Assembly (NCBI GenBank): GCA_963833235.1
Contig: CAWHXG010000004.1
Coordinates: 310,001 to 374,000 of the forward strand
DNA from: CAWHXG01 sp963833235
GTDB taxonomy: Bacteria; Pseudomonadota; Alphaproteobacteria; Rhodobacterales; Rhodobacteraceae
Length of the DNA stretch: 64,000 nt
Reading direction: 5' to 3'
The translations under genes were made by a program, and so were the position numbers. The notes beneath the pieces are model-generated. The model saw nothing but the letters and a program-made list of their open reading frames with translations. It did no database searches and had not been told where the DNA came from. Positions 34,407 to 43,494 of this stretch are shown here, in pieces. Position 1 is the first letter of the stretch. Every line of letters begins with the position of its first letter.

Positions 34407-34893
34407 CCCGGCATCTGGCGCAGCTGAACATGGGGCGCCTGCTGGCGCCCACCGACGACCCGCGCGTGGCGGAGTTCATGGCCGCGCTCGACCGGATCAA
34501 CGGGCTGGGCCGGCGGATGCCCGGGTTCGTGTGGATGGCCGCCGGATCGGGCGAGCCGGGGACCGGCAACACCGAGGCCAAGATCGAGGGCGACCCGCAG
34601 TTCGTCTCGAACCTCACGGTGTGGAAGGACGCGGCGAGCCTTGAGCAATTCGTGTGGAACACGGTTCACCGGCAGTTCTACGAGCGGCGGGCGGAATGGT
34701 TCGAGGTTCTGGGAAAGATGCATTTCGTGACGTGGTGGATCGCGCCGGGCACCGCCCGACGCTGGACGAGGCGCTGGAGCGGCTGGCCCTTCGGGAGCGC
34801 GATGGCGACGGCGAGGCGGCGTTCGGCTGGGAATGGCTGCGCGAGGCGCATCTGTGGAAGAGCCGGGGCTGCGGGCCGGTCGCGGCTGAATGA
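34403..34893 (+). CDS. DUF3291 family protein, frameshifted as sequenced
   Basis: A DUF3291 (dimeric alpha/beta-barrel, monooxygenase-like) protein of about 163 residues: HLAQLNMGRLLAP, FVSNLTVWKDAASLEQFVWN, and HRQFYERRAEWFEVL. The frame breaks at about 34750, where ggCaccgc needs one more C. After it the expected HRPTLDEALERLALRERDG and GWEWLREAHLW continue in the next frame to the stop at 34893. Without the correction the first frame runs into unrelated sequence to 35335. Function unknown; some relatives act on small reactive compounds. Confidence 0.78.
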
Positions 34894-35019
34894 GCTGCCG
34901 GCAGGCTCCGGTTCGTCGCCGGCCCTGACCGGAGGTTGTGACGGCGGGCATGCGCCGATCCGTCACGCGGCGATATCTATCGTAGTCCCGGTGCCCGCCC
35001 AGGCGGCCGCCGGGGTGGA

Positions 35020-35043
35020 CCGACCGAATGCATCTTCGGTCGG
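35020..35043. terminator. Shared hairpin between DUF3291 and VPLPA-CTERM genes
   Basis: CCGACCGAA (35020-35028) and TTCGGTCGG (35035-35043) pair perfectly over 9 bases around a 6-base loop. The site lies between the ends of two convergent genes and CCCTTT follows on the plus strand, so it can serve both as a terminator. Confidence 0.55.
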
Positions 35044-35056
35044 CCCTTTGCAGGCG

Positions 35057-35762
35057 TCAGGCCCGGCGCAGGCGCGTGAGGCCGAAGAGCGCGCCGCCCA
35101 GCAGGAAGATGCCGGCGGGCAGCGGAACCGGTGCGACCGCGTCGAGGTCGACCGCGCTCGTTCCGATCGGGCTCAGGGTGAAGTTGCTCGCCTGGAATCC
35201 CGAGAACAGGCCGGACGAGATGGCGCCCGAGGCGCTGCGCTCGCCGGGGCCCTGAAGCTTCAGTCCTGGAGCAGGGCCAAGGTCAGCGGGCTGCCGTTGG
35301 GCTGCGACCGACGGTGCCGCGGGCGTCGAACTTGATCGACTTGATGATGCCCGGCACGGCGAAGCCGTCCTGGAAGACGAAGAAGCCGAGATCGGCGATC
35401 TTGCCCAGCCCGCCGCGGTCGCTGCTCTGGAACAGGCCGACGCGGTCGGTGACGGTGAACGTGCCGTTGCTGGACGCGACCGAAGCGCCGGAGATCGTGA
35501 CGGTCGTGCTTTGCGCTTCGGCGAAGCTACGCTGGAAGGTCGTGCCATCGGCGAAGATCGTGTCGACCACGAAGGTCGAGCCGTCGAGACCGTTGGGGTC
35601 GGTCGGGAACGCGTCGGGCGCGACCGCGCCGCGGCTGACGTCGAACGTCGTCGTCAGCTTCAGGGTGGCCGCCGAAGCGGTGCTGCCAAGTACGGCTGCC
35701 GCCAGCGCCACTGCAATTGCACCAATAACTCTTATAACACTTACCTTTTTTGCGGTTACCAA
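35057..35762 (-). CDS. VPLPA-CTERM sorting-domain protein, frameshifted as sequenced
   Basis: An exported protein of about 235 residues with a signal peptide (IGAIAVALAAAVLGSTASA) and a C-terminal sorting tail VPLPAGIFLLGGALFGLTRLRRA. That tail is the VPLPA-CTERM signal typical of Rhodobacterales, processed by an exosortase-type system. The middle is Thr/Ser/Gly-rich and beta-like. Two missing bases (near 35300 and 35262) break the frame; restoring them joins NGSPLTLALLQD to LQGPGERSASG. The start is probably the TTG at 35762 with AAGGAC upstream. The first 45 bases are strikingly A+T-rich for this genome. It is antisense inside the nuo cluster. Confidence 0.75.
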
Positions 35763-35824
35763 GGGGAAGTCCTTGTCAGATGCATCTCTACGCGGGGCTC
35801 GCCGGATAGGTTTCGAAAGGTAAT

Positions 35825-35846
35825 CGAGGCCCACCTTCGGGCCTCG
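35825..35846 (-). promoter_or_regulatory. Stem-loop in the 5' region of the VPLPA-CTERM gene
   Basis: CGAGGCCC (35825-35832) and GGGCCTCG (35839-35846) form a perfect 8-base-pair stem with a 6-base loop, about 63 bases upstream of the proposed start. It could be a leader hairpin of that mRNA or a terminator facing nuoG. The remainder of 35763-36062 shows no gene, but must also contain a promoter for nuoG if the antisense gene blocks read-through. Confidence 0.4.
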
Positions 35847-36062
35847 TGGTAGATGCCTTCGGGCGCGGACAGGCCGTGGCGCCGACCCGCCCGGCGGGGG
35901 CATTCGCCGGGTCGCCGGGCGCCTGAATGCGGCAGCCGGGTACGCGGCCGTTGCGTCCCATCGCCGCCATTCGGTTGACCCAGCCCCCCCGGCCGAACAT
36001 ATGCGCGGTGCAAGGGCAACGTGCCGACGGGCCGTTCTGCCGCGCCAGAAGGGAGATCCCCC

Positions 36063-38099
36063 ATGACCGAGCTGCGCACCATCAATATCGACGGCACGGA
36101 TATCGACGTCGATCCCGCGCTGACGCTGATCCAGGCTTGCGAGCAGGCCGGTATCGAGATTCCGCGCTTCTGCTATCACGAGCGGCTGAGCATCGCGGCA
36201 ATTGCCGGATGTGCCTGGTGGAGGTGGTGGGCGGCCCGCCGAAGCCGGCCGCGAGCTGTGCGATGCAGGTGCGCGACATGCGCCCGGGCAAGGACGGCGA
36301 GCCGCCGCAGATCCGCACCAACAGCCCGATGGTGAAGAAGGCCCGCGAGGGAGTGATGGAGTTCCTGCTGATCAACCATCCGCTCGACTGCCCGATCTGC
36401 GACCAGGGCGGCGAATGCGACCTGCAGGACCAGGCTATGGCCTACGGCGTTGACTTCAGCCGCTACCGCGAGCCGAAACGCGCGGTGGACGACATGGACC
36501 TGGGCCCGCTGGTGGGCACCCACATGACGCGCTGCATCTCGTGCACCCGCTGCGTGCGCTTCATCACCGAGGTGGCGGGGATGCCCGAGCTAGGCCAGAC
36601 CGGCCGCGGCGAGGATGCCGAGATCACCGCCTATCTGGGTCAGACGCTGGACAGCGAGCTGCAGGGCAACATCATCGATCTCTGCCCCGTGGGCGCGCTG
36701 ACCTCGAAGCCCTATGCCTTCACCGCGCGGCCCTGGGAGCTGACCAAGACCGAGACGATCGACGCGATGGACGCGCTCGGCTCGAATATCCGGGTCGACA
36801 CGAAGGGCCGCGAGGTGATGCGCATTTTGCCGCGCAACCATGACGGCGTGAACGAGGAATGGCTGAGCGACCGTTCGCGCTTCGTGTGGGACGGGTTGCG
36901 GCGGCAACGGCTGGACAAGCCCTATATCCGCGAGAACGGCAAGCTTCGCCCCGCCGGCTGGGGCGAGGCGCTGGCGCTGGCGGCCGGCAAGCTGAAGGGT
37001 GGCAAGGTGGCCGGGCTGGTGGGCGACCTGGCGCCGGTCGAGGCGGGCTATGCGCTGAAGGCGCTGGTGGAGGGCCTGGGCGGCTCGGTCGAGTGCCGGA
37101 CGGACGGCGCGCGGCTGCCCGCAGGCAACCGGTCGGGCTATGTGGGCACGGCCGAGCATCAAGGATATCGAGACCGCAGGGATGATCCTGCTGGTCGGCA
37201 CCAACCCGCGCGACGAGGCGCCGGTGCTGAACGCGCGCATCCGCAAGGCGTGGCTGATGGGCGCCGAGATCGGGCTCGTTGGTGAGGCGGCGGACCTGAC
37301 CTACCCCTACCACCATGCCGGCGAAGGCGTGGGCGCCCTTCGCGAGATGGCCGACAAGGGGGTCGAGCGAGGAGACCCGCGAGATGGACACGCTGGTGAT
37401 CGTTGGACAGGGCGCGCTGCGGCGGCCCGACGGCGCGGCGGTGCTGGCCGAAGCGCTGCGGATCGCCGACGTGTTCCAACAGCGAGGCTCTGATCCTGCA
37501 TACCGCGGCGGCGCGGGTCGGCGCCATGGATGCCGGCTGCACGACCGAGGGCGGGATGGACGCGGCGCTGGACGGGGCCGAGGTCGATCTATTCGCTCGG
37601 CGCCGACGAGGTCGAGATCGGCGAGGGGCCCTTCGTGATCTACCAGGGCAGTCATGGCGACCGCGGCGCCCACCGGGCGGACCTGATCCTGCCGGGCGCG
37701 GCCTGGACGGAAGAGGCGGGGCTCTTCGTCAACACCGAGGGGCGCCCTCAACTGGCCCTGCGCGCCGCCTTCGCGCCCGGCGAGGCGAAGGAGAACTGGG
37801 CGATCCTCCGGGCGCTCTCGGGCGAGCTTGGGGCGACGCTGCCCTACGACAGCCTCGCGCAGCTTCGCGCCCGGTTGATCGAGGCCGTGCCGCATCTGGG
37901 CGCGATCGACGAGGTGCCGCAGAACGTGGCGCAGGACGCGCGGGAGAATGCCGAGGGTGGCGAAGACTGGGGACGGGCCGCTGCGCAGCGCGGTGACCTC
38001 GCATTACCTGACCAACCCGATCATGCGCGCCTCGTCCCTGATGGGCGAGCTGAGCCGGGGCCACAAGAAAGGCGTCGCGCCCCGCTGGCGGCCGAATGA
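36063..38099 (+). CDS. nuoG: NADH-quinone oxidoreductase subunit G, about seven frameshifts as sequenced
   Basis: The 75-kDa iron-sulfur subunit (about 678 residues when repaired). The N-terminal [2Fe-2S] region is GNCRMCLVEV; HPLDCPICDQGGECDLQDQ and CISCTRCVRFITEVAG carry the [4Fe-4S] ligands. A molybdopterin-oxidoreductase-like half follows (ILLVGTNPRDEAPVLNARIRK, VIYQGSHGDRGAHRADLILPG) and the end reads RAPLAAE. Breaks lie near 36198, 37154, 37360, 37477, 37586, 37970 and 38069, mainly one base gained or lost in a short run. Protein conservation across every break favours sequence error. The antisense VPLPA-CTERM gene lies directly upstream. Confidence 0.88.
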
Positions 38100-38278
38100 G
38101 GGGGCCGCTTGCGCTTCTGAAGGGCGCCGCCCTTTTGCCGCGATACGGTGCAAGACGCGGCGTTTGCACTGGAAAGCCCGCCGGCGATGCTGTTTACCGT
38201 CGCCAGACCGGCTGCGGGGCTGGCGGCGCGGCGGCGCCGCACGCATCCCCGCGCTGATACTCGAGGAGACCGCGCCGC

Positions 38279-39316
38279 ATGGGTGACTTCTTTTCCACCG
38301 GCTTCGGGATCGGCGTGATCATCCTGGCCCAGTGCCTGGCGGTTCTGGGGTTCGTGATGATCTCGCTGCTGTTCCTGGTCTATGGCGACCGCAAGATCTG
38401 GGCCGCCGTGCAGATGCGCCGCGGGCCTAACGTGGTCGGTGTGTTCGGACTGCTTCAGACCGTCGCCGACGCGCTGAAATACGTGGTCAAGGAGATCGTG
38501 GTGCCGGCGGGGGCGGACCGCACGGTGTTCATGCTGGCGCCGATGACCTCGTTCGTGCTGGCGGTTGTCGCGTGGTCGGTGATCCCGTTCGGCGACACGT
38601 GGGTGCTGGCCGACATCAACGTGGCGATCCTCTTCGTCTTCGCGGTCTCTTCGCTGGAGGTCTACGGCGTGATCATGGGGGGCTGGGCCAGCAACTCGAA
38701 GTATCCGTTCCTCGGCTCGCTGCGTTCGGCCGCGCAGATGATCAGCTACGAGGTGTCGCTGGGGCTGATCATCGTCGGCGTGATCCTGACGACCGGCAGC
38801 CTGAACTTCGGCGACATCGTGCGCGCGCAGGACGGCGATCTAGGCTTCTTCAACTGGTACTGGCTGCCGCACTTCCCGATGGTCGTGCTGTTCTTCGTCA
38901 GCGCCCTGGCCGAAACCAACCGCCCGCCCTTCGATCTGCCCGAGGCCGAGAGCGAGCTGGTGGCAGGCTATCAGGTGGAATATTCATCGACGCCCTTTCT
39001 GCTTTTCATGGCGGGCGAATACATCGCGATCTTTTTGATGTGCGCGCTGATGAGCCTGCTGTTCTTCGGCGGCTGGCTGTCGCCCATCCCGTTCCTGCCC
39101 GACGGGGCGCTGTGGATGGTCGGCAAGATGGCTTTCTTCTTCTTTCTCTTCGCCATGGTGAAGGCGATCACGCCGCGCTATCGCTACGACCAGCTGATGC
39201 GGGTAGGCTGGAAGGTGTTCCTGCCGATGTCGCTGGGCTGGGTGGTGCTGGTGGCGTTCTTCGCGAAGTTCGAACTGTTCGGCGGCGCCTATGCTCGCTG
39301 GACGTTGGGGGGCTGA
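38279..39316 (+). CDS. nuoH: NADH-quinone oxidoreductase subunit H
   Basis: Membrane-arm subunit next to the quinone site, 345 residues with eight hydrophobic helices. Diagnostic are the DRKIWAAVQMRRGPNVVG loop near residue 38, GWASNSKYPFLGSLRSAAQMISYEVS near 138 and ETNRPPFDLPEAESELVAGYQVEYS near 212, the conserved charged quinone-cavity loop. The gene is intact. GAGGAG precedes the ATG at 38279. A 179-base gap separates it from nuoG. Confidence 0.97.
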   Translation: MGDFFSTGFGIGVIILAQCLAVLGFVMISLLFLVYGDRKIWAAVQMRRGPNVVGVFGLLQTVADALKYVVKEIVVPAGADRTVFMLAPMTSFVLAVVAWSVIPFGDTWVLADINVAILFVFAVSSLEVYGVIMGGWASNSKYPFLGSLRSAAQMISYEVSLGLIIVGVILTTGSLNFGDIVRAQDGDLGFFNWYWLPHFPMVVLFFVSALAETNRPPFDLPEAESELVAGYQVEYSSTPFLLFMAGEYIAIFLMCALMSLLFFGGWLSPIPFLPDGALWMVGKMAFFFFLFAMVKAITPRYRYDQLMRVGWKVFLPMSLGWVVLVAFFAKFELFGGAYARWTLGG

Positions 39317-39318
39317 GG

Positions 39319-39512
39319 ATGGCGGAGAACGTGGACAACATCGTTCTGGAGCAGCTGCGGCTGATCCGGGGGGTATCGCCGAGATTAAAGCCGAGCTCGG
39401 CGACGTTTCGGGCAAGGTCGACGGGCTGACCGGAGTGGTCATCGCGCTTGGCCGCTACATCCACGACATCGACGGACGCGTCGAAGCTATTGAGACGAAG
39501 ATCGGAGGCTGA
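39319..39512 (+). CDS. Short helical protein between nuoH and nuoI, frameshifted as sequenced
   Basis: Repaired, this is about a 64-residue soluble helical protein. The first frame reads MAENVDNIVLEQLRLIRG, then breaks in the G run at 39368-39373. One more G gives GIAEIKAELGDVSGKVDGL and ends EAIETKIGG at 39512, one base before nuoI. The heptad-like spacing suggests a coiled coil. Similar short proteins with a LEQLR...I...L pattern are usually unannotated, and the role is unknown. Confidence 0.65.
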
Positions 39513-39513
39513 C

Positions 39514-40010
39514 ATGGCGACCACGATGGACTGGACCCGGGCCGGCAAGTACTTCCTGCTGTTCGATTTCATCAAGGGCCTTGGGCTTGGGATGAAGTAC
39601 TTCCTCGCCCCCAAGGCGACGATCAACTACCCGCACGAGAAGGGCCCGCTTTCCCCCGCTTCCGCGGCGAGCATGCGCTGCGCCGCTATCCCAACGGCGA
39701 GGAACGCTGCATCGCGTGCAAGCTATGCGAGGCGATCTGCCCCGCACAGGCGATCACCATCGACGCCGAGCCGCGCGCCGACGGCAGCCGACGGACGACG
39801 CGCTTCGACATCGACATGACCAAGTGCATCTACTGCGGCTTCTGCCAGGAGGCCTGCCCGGTGGACAGCATCGTCGAGGGCCCGAACTTCGAATACTCGA
39901 CCGAGACCCGCGAGGAGCTTTACTACAACAAGGAGAAGCTTCTGGCCAACGGCGACCGCTGGGAGGCCGAGATCGCGCGCAACCTCGAGATCGACGCCCC
40001 CTACCGATGA
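39514..40010 (+). CDS. nuoI: NADH-quinone oxidoreductase subunit I, one frameshift as sequenced
   Basis: The 23-kDa subunit with two [4Fe-4S] clusters (N6a, N6b), about 165 residues. Cluster motifs CIACKLCEAICPAQ and CIYCGFCQEACPV are both complete, and the C-terminal YNKEKLLANGDRWEAEI is typical. The C run at 39653-39657 lacks one base: five Cs where six give [21 protein letters not shown]. As sequenced, the first frame ends near 39819 and the second opens around 39816. One added C restores the whole protein. Confidence 0.92.
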
Positions 40011-40121
40011 GCAGGGCTGAAAACCATTCGCCTGTCCAGGCGGTGCCCGGTGCCCTCGGTTGCCATTCCGATGGCGGCGAAGTCCCTGACGCCGCCGTTT
40101 CCAAGACCGGAGGCTGAGCCC

Positions 40122-40736
40122 ATGACGATCGCCGATTTCGCCTTCTACGGTTTCGCGCTGGCCGCGCTTGCGGGCGGGCTATTCACCGTGATCTCGCGCA
40201 ATCCGGTGCATTCGGTGCTTTGGCTGATCCTCGCGTTCCTGTCGGCGGCCGGGCTTTTCGTGCTGCTGGGGGCCGAGTTCGTGGCGATGCTGCTGATCAT
40301 CGTCTACGTGGGCGCGGTCGCGGTGCTTTTCCTTTTCGTCGTGATGATGCTCGACGTCGACTTCGCGGAGCTCAAGGCCGAGACGGTGCGCTACGTGCCG
40401 GTGGGCCTGTTGATCGGAGTGGTGATCCTTGCCCAGCTCGGGCTGGCCTTCGGCACCTGGAAGTTCAGCGCGGGCGCGCAAGGCCTGCGGCAGGACCCGA
40501 CCCCGGCGCTGGCCGTGGCGAACAACATCCACGCGCTCGGGCTGCTGATCTACGATCGCTACATCCTGCTGTTCCAGCTCTCGGGCCTGATCCTTCTGGT
40601 TGCCATGGTCGGCGCGATCGTGTTGACCCTTCGCCACCGCGAGGGGATCAAGCGGCAGAACGTGCTGCATCAGATGTACCGCGATCCCGCCGCCGCGATG
40701 GAACTGAAAGACGTCAAGCCCGGGGAGGGGCTATAG
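40122..40736 (+). CDS. nuoJ: NADH-quinone oxidoreductase subunit J
   Basis: Membrane-arm subunit, 204 residues with five helices, including the conserved third helix with its pi-bulge segment (LLIIVYVGAVAVLFLFVVMML). The ATG at 40122 follows GGAGG. A microprotein begins four bases after its stop codon. The gene is intact. Confidence 0.96.
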   Translation: MTIADFAFYGFALAALAGGLFTVISRNPVHSVLWLILAFLSAAGLFVLLGAEFVAMLLIIVYVGAVAVLFLFVVMMLDVDFAELKAETVRYVPVGLLIGVVILAQLGLAFGTWKFSAGAQGLRQDPTPALAVANNIHALGLLIYDRYILLFQLSGLILLVAMVGAIVLTLRHREGIKRQNVLHQMYRDPAAAMELKDVKPGEGL

Positions 40737-40739
40737 AAC

Positions 40740-40814
40740 ATGAGCCGCAACACAATCATCATCGTCGTTGTCGTCGTCCTGGTCATCCTGATCGGTGGCT
40801 TCGGCTTTCTCTGA
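40740..40814 (+). CDS. 24-residue single-helix microprotein between nuoJ and nuoK
   Basis: The ATG at 40740 opens a 24-codon frame. After a short polar start (MSRNT) it consists of an unbroken run of Ile, Val and Leu followed by GGFGFL, one transmembrane helix and no soluble part. GGGGAGGGG lies 7-15 bases upstream as a ribosome binding site. The small size keeps it below usual gene-finding limits, but the composition is not that of a chance frame. It may be a complex I-associated membrane peptide. Confidence 0.65.
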   Translation: MSRNTIIIVVVVVLVILIGGFGFL

Positions 40815-40844
40815 AAACGGACGCCGCGCGGCGGGTAGGACACC

Positions 40845-41150
40845 ATGGTCGGACTAGAGCACTACCTCACCGTCGCCGCGGCGCTGTTCGTGATCGGCAT
40901 CTTCGGGCTGTTCCTGAACCGCAAGAACGTGATCATCATCCTGATGTCGATCGAGCTGATGCTTCTGGCGGTGAACATCAACTTCGTGGCGTTCTCGAGC
41001 TATCTTGGCGATCTGGCCGGGCAGGTCTTCACGCTTTTCGTGCTGACGGTCGCGGCGGCCGAGGCGGCGATCGGCCTGGCCATCCTGGTGTGCTTCTTCC
41101 GGAACCGCGGCACGATCGCGGTGGAAGACGTCAACGTGATGAAGGGGTGA
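40845..41150 (+). CDS. nuoK: NADH-quinone oxidoreductase subunit K
   Basis: Membrane-arm subunit related to MrpC, 101 residues with three helices. The conserved Glu residues for proton transfer are in MSIELMLLAVNINF (residue 36) and VAAAEAAIGLAI (residue 72). Intact, with microprotein frames on both sides. Confidence 0.97.
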   Translation: MVGLEHYLTVAAALFVIGIFGLFLNRKNVIIILMSIELMLLAVNINFVAFSSYLGDLAGQVFTLFVLTVAAAEAAIGLAILVCFFRNRGTIAVEDVNVMKG

Positions 41151-41154
41151 GCGG

Positions 41155-41259
41155 GTGGGGATAACCTTCTGGATCTGCATCGCCCTGTCCCTTGCCGCGG
41201 CGTTCTGGCCGGACCGGTTCGACCAGCCGAAGCACGGCCCGGCCGACGACGAGGATTGA
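41155..41259 (+). CDS. 34-residue microprotein between nuoK and nuoL
   Basis: A GTG-started 34-codon frame begins 4 bases after nuoK and ends 4 bases before nuoL. It encodes one hydrophobic helix (ITFWICIALSLAAAFW) followed by a charged tail (PDRFDQPKHGPADDED). The exact fit between two essential genes and the hydrophobic-then-charged design argue for a real membrane microprotein. The upstream box (GAAGGGGTGAGCGG) is fair, not strong. Confidence 0.58.
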   Translation: MGITFWICIALSLAAAFWPDRFDQPKHGPADDED

Positions 41260-41263
41260 CGCA

Positions 41264-43494
41264 ATGACCACCATCATCCTCTTCGCGCCGCTTCTGGGCG
41301 CCCTGATCGCCGGCTTCGGCTGGCGGCTGACGGGCGAGAAGATGGCGATGTGGATCAGCACCGGGCTGCTCTTCCTCGCGGCGTTCCTGTCGTGGATCGT
41401 ATTCCTGTTCTTCGACGGCGAGACGCGGGTGATCGAGCTCTTCCGCTGGATCGAGAGCGGCAGCCTTTCGGCCAGCTGGGCATCAGGCTCGACCGGCTGA
41501 CGGCGATCATGCTGGTGGTGGTGACGAGCGTGTCGAGCCTCGTGCACCTATATTCCATCGGCTACATGGCCCACGACGAGAACTTCCGCGACGGCGAAAG
41601 CTATCGACCGCGGTTCTTCGCGTATCTTTCGTTCTTCACCTTCGCGATGCTGATGCTTGTGACGGCGAACAACCTCGCGCAGCTTTTCTTCGGGTGGGAG
41701 GGCGTGGGCGTCGCCTCGTACCTGCTGATCGGGTTCTACTACCGCAAGCCCTCGGCCAACGCAGCCGCCATGAAGGCCTTCATCGTCAACCGGGTCGGCG
41801 ATTTCGCCTTCCTCCTGGGGATCTTCGCGATCTTCTTCCTGGTCGACAGCACCGACTTCGACGTGATCTTCGCCTCCGGCCCCGAGCTTGCGGAAACGCA
41901 GCTGAGCTTTCTGTGGCGAGACTGGAACGCGGCAGAGCTTGTGGCCTTCCTGCTCTTCGTCGGCGCCATGGGCAAGTCGGCCCAGCTTTTCCTGCACACC
42001 TGGCTGCCCGACGCCATGGAAGGCCCGACCCCGGTGAGCGCGCTGATCCACGCCGCGACCATGGTGACCGCGGGCGTGTTCCTCGTCTGCCGGATGTCGC
42101 CGATCATGGAATTCGCGCCCACCGCGCTGACCTTCGTCGTCTTCATCGGGGCAAGCACGGCGTTCTTCGCGGCGACGATCGGGCTGGTGCAGACCGACAT
42201 CAAGCGCGTGATCGCCTATTCGACCTGTTCGCAGCTCGGCTACATGTTCGTGGCCGCGGGATCGGGCGTCTATGGCGCAGCGATGTTCCACCTGTTCACG
42301 CACGCCTTCTTCAAGGCGATGCTCTTCCTTGGCGCCGGCTCGATCATCCACGCGATGCATCATGAGCAGGACATGCGGAACTACGGCGGCCTGCGGAAGA
42401 AGCTGCCGATGACCTTCCTCGCGATGCTGATCGGCACCCTGGCGATCACCGGCGTGGGCATTCCGCTGACCCATATCGGCTTCGCCGGGTTCCTAAGCAA
42501 GGATGCCATCATCGAGAGCGCGTGGGCGGGCACGACCGCGATGAACGGCTATGCCTTCTGGCTGCTTGTTCTGGCCGCGGCGATGACCTCGTTCTACTCA
42601 TGGCGGCTGATGTTCCTGACCTTCTTCGGCGAGGCGCGCGGCGACAGGCACACCCACGAGCATGCCCACGAGAGCCCGCGGGTGATGCTGATCCCGCTCG
42701 GCGCGCTGGCCGTGGGCGCGGTGTTCTCCGGCATGATCTGGTACAATTCCTTCTTCGGAGAGCACGACGCGGTGAGCCGGTTCTTCTCGCTGCCGCACCA
42801 TGCCGAGGCGGAGGAGGGGCACGCGGAAGCCGCTGGCGAAGATGGGCAGGGTGAGGCGTCCGGTGAAGGCGTGACTGCGGCAGCGCGCGATCTGGCCGAG
42901 GGAGACGCCGAAGGTGCTGTGGCGGCGATCACGGACGATGTCGTCACCGGCGAGGCCGATGCTCTTGGCGGCCCTGGCAGCCAGGCCGATGCGCCGGGCG
43001 CCGCTGCCGAAAGCGCCGCGGCCGCCCACGGGCCAGAGGGCATCGGCGCGATCTACATGGGTGCCGAGAATACCGTGATGGAGGATGCGCACCATGCGCC
43101 GGTCTGGGTGAAGCTGTCGCCCTTCGTGGCGATGCTGACCGGGCTGGCGCTGGCCTGGGCGATGTACATCCGTCAGCCCGAGCTGCCGGCGCGGGTGGCC
43201 GCGGCCAACTGGCCGATCCACCGGTTCCTCCTGAACAAGTGGTACTTCGACGAGCTCTACGCGTTCCTCTTCATCCGGCCCGCCAAGGCCGTCGGCCGGG
43301 CGCTCTGGCGCTATGGTGACGGGGCCGCGATCGACGGCGGCATCAACGGGCTGACGATGGGAATCATCCCGCGGCTCACCCGCCTCGCCGGCCGGGCGCA
43401 GAGCGGCTATCTGTTCCATTACGCCTTCGCGATGGTCATCGGCATCGCGGCATTCATCACCTGGATGACCCTCTTCGGCGGTGCCTCGCGATGA
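41264..43494 (+). CDS. nuoL: NADH-quinone oxidoreductase subunit L, one frameshift as sequenced
   Basis: Distal proton-pumping antiporter-like subunit, about 743 residues. Core motifs FFGWEGVGVASYLLIGFYYRK, TWLPDAMEGPTPVSALIHAATMVTAGVF, and the C-terminal lateral-helix region are present. A G-run loss at 41478-41480 breaks the N-terminal frame: one more G joins SLSASWG to IRLDRLTAIML. Residues about 505-590 form an Ala/Glu/Gly/Asp-rich insertion (EEGHAEAAGEDGQGEASGEG), a loop of a kind known in this order. Its stop overlaps nuoM (ATGA). Confidence 0.94.

Noticed and set aside
38120..38136. Short GC hairpin followed by TTTT between nuoG and nuoH
   Set aside because: The stem is only about 6 base pairs with a 3-base loop and sits inside an operon, so it is too weak to call a terminator.
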